Assembly: GCF_003589595.1 (NCBI RefSeq)
Contig: NW_020654810.1
Coordinates: 25,215,966 to 25,279,965 of the forward strand
DNA length: 64,000 bases
Reading direction: 5' to 3'
Origin: Hyposmocoma kahamanoa
Taxonomy: Eukaryota; Arthropoda; Insecta; Lepidoptera; Cosmopterigidae
Position numbers and translations under genes: made by a program. This document shows positions 1-10,738 of the stretch, in pieces. The notes beneath the pieces were generated by a model that was not told the origin of the DNA, searched no databases, and saw nothing but the letters and a program-made list of their open reading frames with translations. Each line of letters opens with the position of its first letter. The first letter of the stretch is position 1.

Positions 1-1404
1 CCAGCCGGGGAATATGCCGCCAGGTCGCTGCGAAAGCTGCGCAAAAACGCAAAGCGAATCGGCAAATAACACTACTTACCTATTGCATTTTAAGTCTAGC
101 CTACTTACACGTATCCGGTCGCTGCAATTCGTGGTAACTGTCGTAATGCATAATTAGCCGGCAGAATGCGCGAAGTTGAACGCGACAGACTGGTCTCTAC
201 CGTCCAGTGGTAAAGTCGCCTCAGAGCAGAAGTCGCTGCAACGTAGCTCACTACGAAGCTAAAGTCACCACGACAATGCGAGATTGCACTTCAAGCACAT
301 TTCACATACACGTTTGGCCAACTTTAACGTACACAACTTTATACGAAATAAATGTTATTTCATAAATATCTTATTTAGAGTATAATATTTCGCCAAAGAT
401 GCCAATGTCAACTTCTTTGAATTATAAACTCAAGAGCTCCATTTTCATATCAGGCAGTACTATAGTATAGATTATCAAGGAATCTGGTTAATTTCATGTC
501 ACAGAAAACGTAAAGAAATATGATGAAAAATACGTGAACGTACAATGCAAAAAAGTACACAGTCAAACTTTTGGTAAAATATTTATCCATTTTTTCCCTG
601 TATACTAATACAAAAAGCACCTCTATAGTCTACCGAACTGCTAAATTCCCAAAAGTACGGTCAACCAAACTATTGCTGGCTGACGATAATTCTGAAATAA
701 ATTTTGCCTTTATTCCCAATTTCTATTAGGTGCACGTCAAATTCGACCACCATGTTATTACAAATCGACCAAGTACAACGCTGTTCGTAAAAAACTACGA
801 GGGTAGAAGATAAACTTCACCTATCGCTCTTCGTTATAGTTACTTTCCAATAATCTGCAACTATTCAATAGGATCATCTCGATCGTCTTTTCATGTAAGC
901 GTTTTTGCCCGAATGTATCCAAACACTGCTGTTTTCTACTAAAGTACTGGTGCAATATCTAAAAATAATAAATACAAATAACGATAAAAAGACATTAAAA
1001 TTGAGCACATTAAAAAACATAAATTAAACTCTAGGACAGACTAATACATCACATTAATACTTTGATAGAAAACATACAACGCCCACATTTCGGCACATAA
1101 GTGCAAAATTTTTTGACGTAAACAAGATCGAGACGTTTTAACGGCCAGCTTTGGCCATCACTGGCCGTCTCCAATTGTACGATCAAATGCTGAAAGTAAT
1201 ACTTGCAAGTCATAGAGACGTTAGGTTTACTTAAGCATATCGGCATCAACGACCGGTTTCTCAGTCGCCGCGTAAACAAATATTATTGGTCACCGAGACT
1301 GAAGATCTATTAAGTCCAAACCGTCTATACATACGCTTCAGCGAAGAGTGGGTACCATGCTAGAGCTAACATCGGAATCCCTAACAACTATCGTCGTGCG
1401 CGAC
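1..1404. other. Intergenic, AT-rich, no gene recognised
   Basis: I see no convincing exon here on either strand. A 76-codon minus-strand open frame at 1049-1279 has no recognisable motif and resembles neither exon of the neighbouring NDUFA4-like genes. The stretch lies downstream, in transcription direction, of the orphan NDUFA4-like terminal exon and could carry its 3' untranslated region. Confidence 0.5.
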
Positions 1405-1599
1405 TTATTTGTAGTTACAAAGTTCTTGCCGCGACAGCTGGCGGTGCGCAGCGTCATGCATTTTCTTCAAGACTATCTTCATTTCCGGCCAAGGCTCGTA
1501 AATCTGATTGATAATGAACATTTTGTGCACTGTCGGGTAGTCCAAGTCCATAGTCCGAGATATGTTATCACGGCTATTCGCCTGCCATACGACGTCCAC
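1405..1599 (-). CDS. Orphan terminal exon of the NDUFA4-like array (copy c)
   Basis: A phase-0 acceptor (AG at 1601-1600) opens a 64-codon exon ending in TAA at 1405. It begins VDVVW and carries ISRTM, a Pro-Thr-x-His-Lys motif and EPWPEM, the same marks as the terminal exons of copies a and b. No exon with the N-terminal membrane segment lies between it and copy b, which ends at 1969. Since the first exon of copy b also ends in phase 0 after Asn-Lys, this exon could be an alternative last exon of copy b, or the remnant of a third gene that lost its first exon. It is not obviously broken: there are no internal stops over 64 codons. Confidence 0.5.
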   Translation of the reverse strand: MDVVWQANSRDNISRTMDLDYPTVHKMFIINQIYEPWPEMKIVLKKMHDAAHRQLSRQELCNYK

Positions 1600-1968
1600 C
1601 TTAAGACAAATCACCACCTTAAGACACGTCATGGATTGGTCTTGAATGGAAAATAAAATGTACACTAAGCAACACTATAACGTGTTCGCGCTTTCGTTTT
1701 CAGTGACGACTGTTGATCGATAGGCAATAACTTGTACAAGCACATCTCTGTATACTACATCAATCCAATGACGCATCTTTTAGGGAATGTACAAATATAC
1801 AAAACTATAAAAGTCCGTCGCGCTGGAACCAAACCAATGAAAGAAAAAATTCGGATTTTATGATTGTTTATTTACAAAATGTTGCGTCTTACATTTCCGG
1901 GTCTTACAGGCGATTTTAAGTGAACGCGAGTCAGGCGCTTCACACGGGTACCTTGGGAGGGTTTACCC

Positions 1969-2630
1969 CTATTGCGACCTGTCACCTTCAGGCGGGTGAC
2001 CCTCGCGGGAACTATAGCTGCACACTGTGGCCTTGAGCATAGCGCGTCGCTCGGCCACCACCATCTTGTCCAGCACATCCTGCATCTCGGGCCACGGGTC
2101 GTAGCGTTGCGCGATGATGACCAGCTTGTGAATAGTAGGGTGCCGCAAGTTCATCGTTCGTGAGATGTTGTTGGCACTGCGCGCCGAGAACACCACGTCC
2201 ACCTACGAGACGCGTCATTGGATTCAAATCTCTACCCATGCTCAATGTAGTTTTTCTCTATTTCACATTTAACACCAAATAAAAATAATATACCCCAAAG
2301 GCTAATTTAACACAACAAGCGCCAGCGAAAATGCCAACTTACCTTGTTTTTCGAAGCCCAGATAATATGAAAGAACAGAATGGTTAAGGAGAAAGCTGTT
2401 ACAACAAACACCGGAATAATTTCATAATTGTTGATTATGAGCGTGCCGAACTTCATCTTATCCGGTATTCGGGCATCGTACTGCGAAGGTGGTAAGATGT
2501 GGCCGGTCGAGCGGCGAACCTGCACCTTGAGCGGGTCGGGCTGAGGGCGCGCTGCTCCGCCGCGTAACCGCTGCAGCGTGCCCGTTAGGCACGAACCCCG
2601 CGCATTCACCAGCGCAAACTTCGACAACAT
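1969..2630 (-). CDS. NDUFA4-like small membrane protein, copy b (173 aa, 2 exons)
   Basis: Exon 1 is 2630-2343 (96 codons) and exon 2 is 2202-1969 (77 codons plus stop); the join is phase 0, with donor GTAAGT and an acceptor ending TAG. The start is the ATG at 2630; the GTG just before it is not needed. The protein has a basic Pro/Arg-rich N-terminal region, one membrane span (around residues 70-92) and a C-terminal region with VDVV, ISRTMNL, HPTIHK and PWPEMQDVL. The layout, a span followed by (R/K)NK-VDV, weakly recalls NDUFA4/B12D proteins, in which the span is followed by RNPDVxW. Typical NDUFA4 has only about 80 residues, so this would be an extended, diverged form. Copy a lies 0.5 kb upstream and is clearly homologous. 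The NDUFA4 link is an inference; homology among the copies is seen directly. Confidence 0.65.
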
Positions 2631-3130
2631 CACTATACAATTTATAAATCTTTCTAAAACTAGTATAAAGCTGAATAGCTTTGTTAAATTTTTAGAAATC
2701 TATACTTCATTGACGCCGAAAATCTGTAAAGTAGCTGTTATAGCCAATAGGCAAAATAGCAAAATTTTAGCTATATAAAATATTTAAACAGGATTGTGAC
2801 ATTCGGTATTTAAATCTGACGAAAATCGAATTCAAAGAGTATTATTACAGTACCACTTCGTACATTTTTTTCTTTTTATCTATGCTCTATGTATTTTTAC
2901 AACCAATGATTTTTAACGTGTTTATGATCATTGATTATAACAGCTTTTTGGGTTAACAAATAAGTGCAAAATGTCTAACTGCGATATGATAGTTGCTGTG
3001 ATTTAATATCCGCCTTCAAAAGTTCATCCACTGGAAATATTATTAGCAAAATAAAACTATCTTCGTACTTTCTGTGTTTCATTCAGATTTCTGTGATCGC
3101 GGTTTTTAGCATCTATATCACTGCTTTTTG

Positions 3131-4668
3131 TCACTCGGGCGCTTGCTCCTGACTTTCTGCCTCTCGCATCTTGTCAAGCACATCTTGCATCTCAGGCCAG
3201 GGTTCGTACCGCTGGCTGATGGTGATCAACTTATGTACTGTGGGACTGCGCAGGTTCATCGTGCGCGATATGGTGTGCTTGCTGTCGTGCGACCACAATA
3301 CCACATCTACCTACAAGGGCAACGTATAAATCAATTCAATTATGTTCATATTCCGACTTTATAGCAACCACAGAAACAATTAAGTACAAAACAACCAGTC
3401 AGAGGAGAATCTGAGTGCAAACACTAAACAGTTTATATTAGAAAATCTTACATGAACAAAATAACCCTTTAAATATTAATAACAAAGATTAAGAACACTT
3501 ACAAAAAATTCCTTCGATCCGGCCGGATTCGAACCGAGGTCTTCTAGTAAACCGTACCAGACGCTATGCCCACTAAGCACATGTCATAGCGTCTGGCACG
3601 GTTTGCTAGAAGACGTCGATTCTAATCCGGCTTAAGAAGCTAAATTAAACAAAAAAAATACTAAGAAAAATTCCTTCGATCCGGCAAATTATATAATATA
3701 CATAATATTATATTATATTATTTGTATAGGCGGATAATGGGTGGCAAGTGTTTCCTAAATAAATCAATAAATATTTTTAATATTTAGGTAATGAAACTGT
3801 TTTTCCGGATTTAAATCGCGTATATTTGTTTTTTTAAACAAACCGACGTTTTAAATCCGGAAAAATAGTTTCATTTCCTATATATAACAATCGCGAAAAC
3901 CTAAGAACTCGATATATTTTTAATATTTTTTTTATTATTAGCCTGGCATAGTATCCCACTGCTGGATAAAGGTTTCTCCCTCGGACTTCCAACTTCTCTA
4001 TAAAGCAATCTTTGGGCAGTCACTCAAGACTGGTTTAGGTCATCCCACTATCTCCGCCTAGTCTTGTCATCTTGGAGCACCCGTTGAGTGATATACCATG
4101 GATATAGCCAAGGTACACACTATATATATATTGACATATCTTGTTCCGTTGCAATGAAGGCGATTTTCGAACAAAAATGTGTAGTCTGATGTGCCGTTGT
4201 CCGTACATACGACGGATGTGGCCAGCTAAATCCTAATTTGGCCTGTACATTTTTTGACTACATCAGCTAAACGGACTTTGGAACGCGTGGTCTTACGATC
4301 GCGATCGTTTTAACACCTAAAATGCTGCGTTCCGTGGCTCTAATAAATTATAAATATTAAAAGTCCAACCCGTGTTATTAAAAATATTACTATAAACAAT
4401 CTAAGTTTAGACTTACCTTATTTCGGAACGCATATATGGTTTTGAGGAAAATACCAGTAACAGCTAAAACCACGACCACCAAGATTGGTATACACTCCCA
4501 GCTCTCGTTGAACATGTACTTGAGGTGAAGCTTATGCTTAGCGGTAGAATCGTACGGCGTGGGCGGGAGGAGACTCCGCCGTACTTGCATCTTCATAGGC
4601 ACATCGTGTGTCCGTAGTGCACTAACCACTGCACGTCTTCCCTCAAGGAATGCAAACCGCGATAGCAT
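3131..4668 (-). CDS. NDUFA4-like small membrane protein, copy a (143 aa, 2 exons)
   Basis: Exon 1 is 4668-4417 (84 codons) and exon 2 is 3310-3131 (59 codons plus TGA); phase-0 join, donor GTAAGT, acceptor TAG. It starts MLSRFAF, compared with MLSKFAL in copy b, and shares the QVRRS motif before the membrane span (around residues 58-80), then RNK-VDVV, ISRTMNL, PTVHK and EPWPEMQDVLDKM. Intron position and phase match copy b exactly, so the two arose by tandem duplication. The single intron (3311-4416) contains a tRNA-like foldback element and a dispersed repeat. If the NDUFA4 resemblance is real, the protein would sit in the inner mitochondrial membrane; rapid divergence and tandem copies would fit a tissue-restricted paralogue, but nothing here shows expression. 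Confidence 0.65.
3504..3685 (-). repeat. tRNA-like foldback element inside the copy a intron
   Basis: Two 30-bp arms (3539-3568 and 3585-3614, a few mismatches) are inverted around a 16-bp loop. Read on the minus strand, 3521-3535 contains a B-box-like GGTTCGAATCC, and the loop region has the A-box-like TGCTTAGTGGG. A 20-bp direct repeat (3504-3523 and 3666-3685, ending CTTCGATCCGGC) brackets the unit. This looks like a tRNA-derived SINE head duplicated in inverted orientation. Confidence 0.6.
3795..3915 (+). repeat. Dispersed repeat R1 (TTTCCGGATTTAAAT family), copy 1
   Basis: Contains TTTTTCCGGATTTAAATC, a run with GTTTTTTTAAACAAACC, and the tail GTTTCATTTCCTAT followed by AACAATCGCGAAAACC. 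The same string of motifs occurs at 21945-22040, 23283-23445 (inverted) and 38219-38405. Confidence 0.7.
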
Positions 4669-6048
4669 TATTATGTGTTGCTAATAAAAATAACAAAAAT
4701 AGGTATCTTAAAAAATCAACAGAATTTCACATTCAGTGTTGACGGAACAACGCAAAATCACAGTGGCGATGGTGCTTACGTTCGATGTTCAAAAGTTTAA
4801 ATTAAAGTTTTCACTTAAGTTGGTCCGACGTAAAAATGTTAAACTCTGTTGCAAACGAAGATATGCCATTTTGAAATAATTAATAAATTCAGGCGTTACT
4901 TTTGCGGAAAACCTTGTTAAGAAAATGGTAGTAAAACCAAGTCAAAAGTCAAGGTTAAATCGTGCTAAATAGCAGTGCTTATGATGAATATTTATATTAT
5001 AATATAAAAACGCTCGGTCATTCTTCGGCTGAGTGCAGGCACGTGTCAAGTATTTTGTTTGTGACTGTAGTTACACTTGTGTCATTTATTTTATAAATGT
5101 TATGCGGAGGGAGGGTGGGAACATAAACTGCTTGAAAAAAATATTCAACACAAGCCATTGACTTTACAATTATATGGACGTCGGGTCCGCGCTAAAAAGT
5201 GTCCGAACTTATAGGGCGTTAAAATCGTATACAGAGCGTCATTCACGCTTTAGTCTTCGTTTGTTCGACTGACAGCGAAGCAAGCAAAATTAGACAGTAC
5301 TGCGATGACATTACAATTTAAATTCAACGTTTTATTCCTTTACATGTCACTACGTTTAAATAGGTTGACTTGGGACATTTTTTTCGTGGTTTTTGTATTA
5401 GACCCGTGGTCCATTTATTTGTAAGTCAATGACACAAGCGCAGCTATTTTGCACGATTCAAATGATGTAAATCTTTCTGCTACATTCTTTTTGATAAACC
5501 TTTCATAATGTAGTCAGAAGCTGGCATGTTAAGGAAAAGTCAGTCATTTTATAAATGAAATTCAAAAGTCAAATGTGATTTTATATTTTATTTCTAGCTA
5601 TACATACCATATCTATAAAATAAAATTTAACTATAAGTGCAATTGTTTTGGATACTTTACAAACGCCAACATGGAATATAGTTCGTACGATGTGGAACAC
5701 ATGCGGTCGAATTAAATTGTTAGGTGAAAAGACAGGTAAGTCTCCCTTATTCGCAGATTTACTAGACCTAACCCAACTAGCACACAAGCTCTAATAACAA
5801 GCCGTACAATAGCCAGTTAGAAGTTCTTAGTTTTATAATTAATGTACTAACGTAGTTTATAAGTCCGTTACTAATTAGATATGGGTTGCTGTTATCGAAA
5901 AAAAAAACGATTATAATTATTATTATCATTGGTTGCGTGTCTCGTCGGGTACTCGTGATCCCACTGTGTGCCATAAGAACAGCCACTATGTCCAACTGAA
6001 TAAAAAGCTGTTCGATGTGCGCAGGTGTCGTTTGGGGGCGGACAAGTG
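4669..6048. other. Intergenic between NDUFA4-like array and gene A
   Basis: AT-rich. It probably contains the divergent promoters of copy a (minus) and gene A (plus). The minus-strand open frames at 5581-6110 have no recognisable content, and two of them overlap exon 1 of gene A. No element with clear ends is visible. Confidence 0.4.
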
Positions 6049-9000
6049 ATGACGCTGCGCACCCCACGGCGCCGTATTTCCCCACGAGCCAAGCGTCGGT
6101 ATCGCGCCATTCGAGAGTTTTTTAGGCGAGCCCTTGGTAAGATGCACCTTTGTTCCTTAAGACCTCATACATGTTTTATGTAGCGACACACTAAGCAGAA
6201 GATTTGCGACGGCTGAACTTATACAACATAATTACGTATGTATTTTTTTAGGAAATGATATACTAAGAAACGTAATTAACAATAGCAGCTGCAAAAAAGA
6301 TCCGTCGCAGTTCTCTGACTGGTGTGTCGCTGCACTTGTTTAATTCTGAATATTGGTTACAGGAAGTTCGTCACAACCAGATATAAAAATCAGTTCAAGC
6401 ATAGCGATCAACGTCACAGATCTGAAGCACAGAATAATTGGTATCGAACGTCAACTCAATGAAGTGAACAAGCATTGCCAGGATCTAGCTAGTCTCGAGA
6501 ACAGCTTCAAGAGAGAAGCCGACCATTTTCAGGAAGCGGGAGGACGGCATGACAAAGAATCATATGAGGAGCACCTGTCTGGCAGACAGGCGATTTCGCA
6601 AGGCACTAAATTTATATATAGACAACCTGAGACGCGCTGCTCCAATTCTGACGAAGCCGAATTTATACCTGACGTGGGAAAACACGTCTCTGACGAGTGC
6701 AGAGCGGAGCCCGAACCCTTTGTTACTTTAGAAGATTATCATGCGCAATTGGCAAAAATTCAAAAAGCAAAAAAAATTGCAGCGCGCAAAAAAAAACCTC
6801 GCGAATATGATCAAATTATAGGTAAACACAGAACTCCTTTTACAGTGGAGAACATAAATCCGCACACGACTAGCAGCTACGAATCCACTGGCCATGACAG
6901 AGAGGTGCTTCCGTACGAGACTACACCATCACCTCAGCAGCGGCGCAGCAAGCGTCGCCATAAAGAGCAGTACCCTATACAACCGCAGCATACCGAACAA
7001 TCTGATTTCGATCAATCTCGAAATAAAAAACGCAGAGAGAAAACTAAAAGACGTAGTGGCGACGCCAATCCCACTTGCTATTACCATGAAACACGTAACA
7101 AAAAAGAAAAGATGTCCACAATGCTAGACCGGGATTTTATAGCTGATATAATTAGAAGACAATATCAGCCTGTCAAACTATTCGGACGGAGAGGATCTAA
7201 TTTAAGTCAGTTTTCAGCGCCGGTGTGTCGCGACCATGAGTATCACCACATACGCAACGATATTCAAGAGGGAACCGATCTCTGCTCTTGTTGCTACGAC
7301 GATCGTCAGCGCCGATTTAGTGACGCAAGAAGCGTTTGCGACACGCGGCTGTACAGTTCTAATAGACACTATCGCACCAGATCTCACCGGCGGCACGAGG
7401 ATATTTACAATGATTCCGCATACTATGACGTCATCCCTGTGAAAGAAAAATCAAGTCCGAAATCCAGACGGAAATTTGTCGAAGAAAATGTATTCGGTCA
7501 TCAATATACTTGTTATCCATATAAAGAAGTTCTTCCATCTCCAAGAACGCACAGACCTCGCCTCAATTTAAAAGCTCAACTATACCAAGATTATGATGAT
7601 CTAATTCAGGCAAAGCAACCAGGGGCTCGACACGTCACGAGGCCCAAAAAACATGAAGAGTATTATGCAGTAGTCGAAAGCGATAATGCATCAGAGGTAG
7701 TTCCCATTAAATACCACCGAGAACAGCCCAAGATACAAAAGCCAATTAAAATCTTGACCTGCGCTCAAGTTCACGCGGATACAAATACAAGTAATTCACA
7801 ATGCCCTCAAATCGTCCACGACCAACACTGCATAGTCAATCAACATCTAGTTAATCAATCTTTAAATAAATTGCCAGAATCGAACCAGACAGACAAAGCT
7901 CTATGTGAAATCAAAGATATTCTGCAAAGTTTCTTACAAGAAATCAAACGGGATAGCTCTCAACCACTGTCAGAAGACTGCGTTAAGCAAGTTGATAAAC
8001 AGACAAGCAACACTTTGACAGAAACCCCAAATTGCACGATTGAAAACAACTGCAACAGTTACATCGCCCCGACAGTCGCGCCCATCGCACCACCTCTTCC
8101 AACATCTTTCGTACCGTCTTTCCCGGGCCAGTGTTGTTACCCTTTGGTGTGCCCCGTAAACTGCTTGCAAAACAGATTCGTAGTCCCTAGCCCTAGCGTC
8201 GTCGCATGTCATGCTTGCATTAATGCTACGAAGGAACCAATCTGTATTGAATGTTCATCGAAAGCTAAAAATCAGTCGACACAGGACAACTACGAGAGTG
8301 GCAAGAACAATAACTTTGAGGACTTAATCAAAGAAATATACGAGTTCGTTGCAAAAGACCAAAAGCAGAGTAAAAAAAAGGTTCGCAACAAGCATAATGA
8401 AAGAAGCGAAGGTGTGGTGGAGGAATCGGACAAGGGTAAAGACTTAACCTCGAGGAGTGTAGGCGAAAGCTTGCGATTGACTCAGAATGATACTAAGGTG
8501 GGCACGTCAGAGCAGAAGAGCTACTCGAAAAGTTGTGAGGCGTTCGGCTCACGGCTCACTTCCGAAAACTATTACACCACCACACAGTCCGACACAGTAC
8601 TGGACAAATTAAGCTTGGAGGTAACAGATTCGTCGACTCGTTTCAGTTCCATATCTGCTCTGCAAGATAAGGTTCGTTATTTACACTAGTGCTTTTTATA
8701 TCTTCTTCTGTTATACCAACACTCGCTCTCACAAATTAGTGTCAGAACCAAAACAACATTATGCACCGCCATTCATGTCTTCCCGGATACGAACTGACTC
8801 CCCATTACTCCATTTACAGTCCCGTCCAACGTATTCCCTTCTCACTTTTCTTTTATTATCTTCCTCATATTTACCATATTTTGTAGTCAATAGAAGGTTA
8901 TGTTGTGGTGGTTTAGGCATACAGATCGGAAGAATGAATGAAATAGTCTTTATTGCGCATTAAACAATTACAATAGCAACTCAAAGCAGTAATGTAAGAT

Positions 9001-10738
9001 CACAGAATAAGCTAATGTACCTTCAACAGGCGGCTTATTGCTAAGTAGCAGTTTCTTCCAGGCAACCTTAGTATAGAAATTTAAGAGTTGGCAACCAAAG
9101 AAAATCTTGTTATGGAAGTGTATCAAATATATAGACTACACATTGAATACTATGATGAATAGTTCTTATTATTATTTATTATATATAGTCATTGTTATTA
9201 TTATTTACTTATATTATTGTGTAGGAGGACAAAATAAATAATAAATAGTAGTAATAAATAAATAAACAGGAAAATTATAACACTATGCAATAAGGAAATA
9301 AATGGAGGGATTGGAGAGAAAAAACGTGACTTATGGTATCGTCGAATTGATTCAGGGAGAATGAAAGTATATTGGAAGAGATATAGAGCTAACGTGGAAG
9401 GCAATTGGAAGATAACGGTCACGAAGAAAGTTTTTAGATCAAATCGATAATGTTTTTTGAAAAGGCTGAAGTGCGTAATGAGAAGGTCGAGAGGGCTCGT
9501 ATGAAAAGATTGATGAATATAAGTGAAGCGAAAGAGCTTTGTCAGGATCGACGATCAAAAGAGACTTTTGATCGTCGATTCTGACAAAGCCCAATGAGAA
9601 TCCAAGGACGAGTACAAGTACACACACTAGAATTTTTTAAACTTACGTACCTATGCAACAACTTCAGCCTTTTTGCGTTGTGTTGTCTACTCCGTGCCGA
9701 CTTCAAATTTACAGTGACGCATTTCTGCCAGCTCGGTAATGAACACGTAACTCAATATGCACTCAACACAACGACAAATAGTTTGTAGCTTAACAAGCGA
9801 TCAATGTTTTCACGTTATATTTTGTTTCATTCCAGAATAAAGTCGGTATGCTTGTCAAAATGCTCAAATCGATAGGAATCCTCAAGAAAAAGAAAAAGGT
9901 GGAACACCCTGAAGGGTGCGAAAGCGACAGTGCATTGGAAGGGGATGTGAAACCAAAGCATACACATACCCCGTTTCGACAAAACATCACGAACTACGCG
10001 ATGTACGGGCAAGAGTATTACCAACGTCCCCCAGTGCCTCAATACGTTCGCCCCGAATACGGCCAGCCGCCTTACGACCAGAGGGCCTACTATAGCGCCC
10101 TAACGCCAGAGTCGAGCGATTTCACGCCGCACAGAGTGCAGCAACAGACGATCCACGAACATGCCTCGTCGGGATACTACCAACAGCCCTCCGCGCCACC
10201 CTATCCGGGCCCTTACGAGCCACACTACGGCCACATGCACGCGCCGTACGCGCCGCAGCCTCCTCTCTGTCTGAAGGAAGTAGAAGTTAAGAGCACTAGC
10301 ACGCAAAGTGAAAAGAAATTTTCCTTCTTTAATAAGCGCTCACGCAAGAGCCAGCGGCCTGCCACAGCGCACGGAGCCGCCTTCCATTGTGAACACGATC
10401 CCAAGAACTGCTCCACGCAGACCGCACCTTTCTTGAGAAATAGTAACCCGCTCACGTATGAACTACAAAAAAAGGAAAAGCCAGGATTTTTCTCTGCATT
10501 TAAAAATTTGCAAAAAGGGGATTACGACGACGTTGGCGCAAACCCTACGACGTATGGCTTTAAAACTCATAAGAAATTGGTTGAAGGTGACATGAAGTTG
10601 AAAAATGTACTACTAAAAAAACTGTTTCTTAAGAAAAATCCCTTTTCTCCCCGCAACCTAATGGTGAGGACATTACTGGGCAAGGACAAGTCCAATTACG
10701 GCGTCTCCCCTGCCCTAAAGACTCGGATGTTCTTATAA
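6049..10738 (+). CDS. Tandem paralogue A, unrecognised family (1099 aa, 3 exons)
   Basis: Exons 6049-6136, 6363-8671 and 9836-10738 (phases 1 and 0) sum to 3300 nt. The start is the first ATG after an in-frame stop at 6001. Exon 1 gives a short Arg-rich leader ending FFRRALG. Exon 2 holds an INVTDL motif with a short heptad-like stretch, a basic Lys/Arg/Glu-rich region, IRRQY and APVCRDHE motifs, LCSCCYDD (around residue 336), YYDVIPVKEK (around 382), an EIKDILQSFLQEIK helix, and a Cys-rich patch at about 610-650. Exon 3 opens with a Lys-rich MLKSIGILKKKKK segment, then a Tyr/Pro-rich stretch, a STQT motif (around 992) and a basic tail. There is no signal peptide and no membrane span. The whole layout is shared with gene B downstream. 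I do not recognise the family and assign no function. Confidence 0.85.
8672..9835 (+). other. Intron 2 of gene A
   Basis: Bounded by GTTCGT and TTCCAG, phase 0. It contains a near-perfect 25-bp hairpin at 9536-9590 and a weakly coding-looking stretch just upstream (9380-9540) that may be a decayed retroelement. Stops interrupt every frame. Confidence 0.7.
9536..9590. repeat. 25-bp inverted repeat (hairpin)
   Basis: Left arm 9536-9560 and right arm 9566-9590 are complementary with one mismatch around a 5-nt loop. It lies in intron 2 of gene A, 245 bp before the acceptor. No target duplication or transposon terminus was recognised, so it may be a local inverted duplication. Confidence 0.8.

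Noticed and set aside
1348..1656. 102-codon plus-strand frame
   Set aside because: It is antisense to the orphan NDUFA4-like exon, which has motif support and a splice acceptor.
5777..6110. Minus-strand frames of 102 and 72 codons
   Set aside because: They overlap exon 1 of gene A and have no recognisable content or conserved motif.
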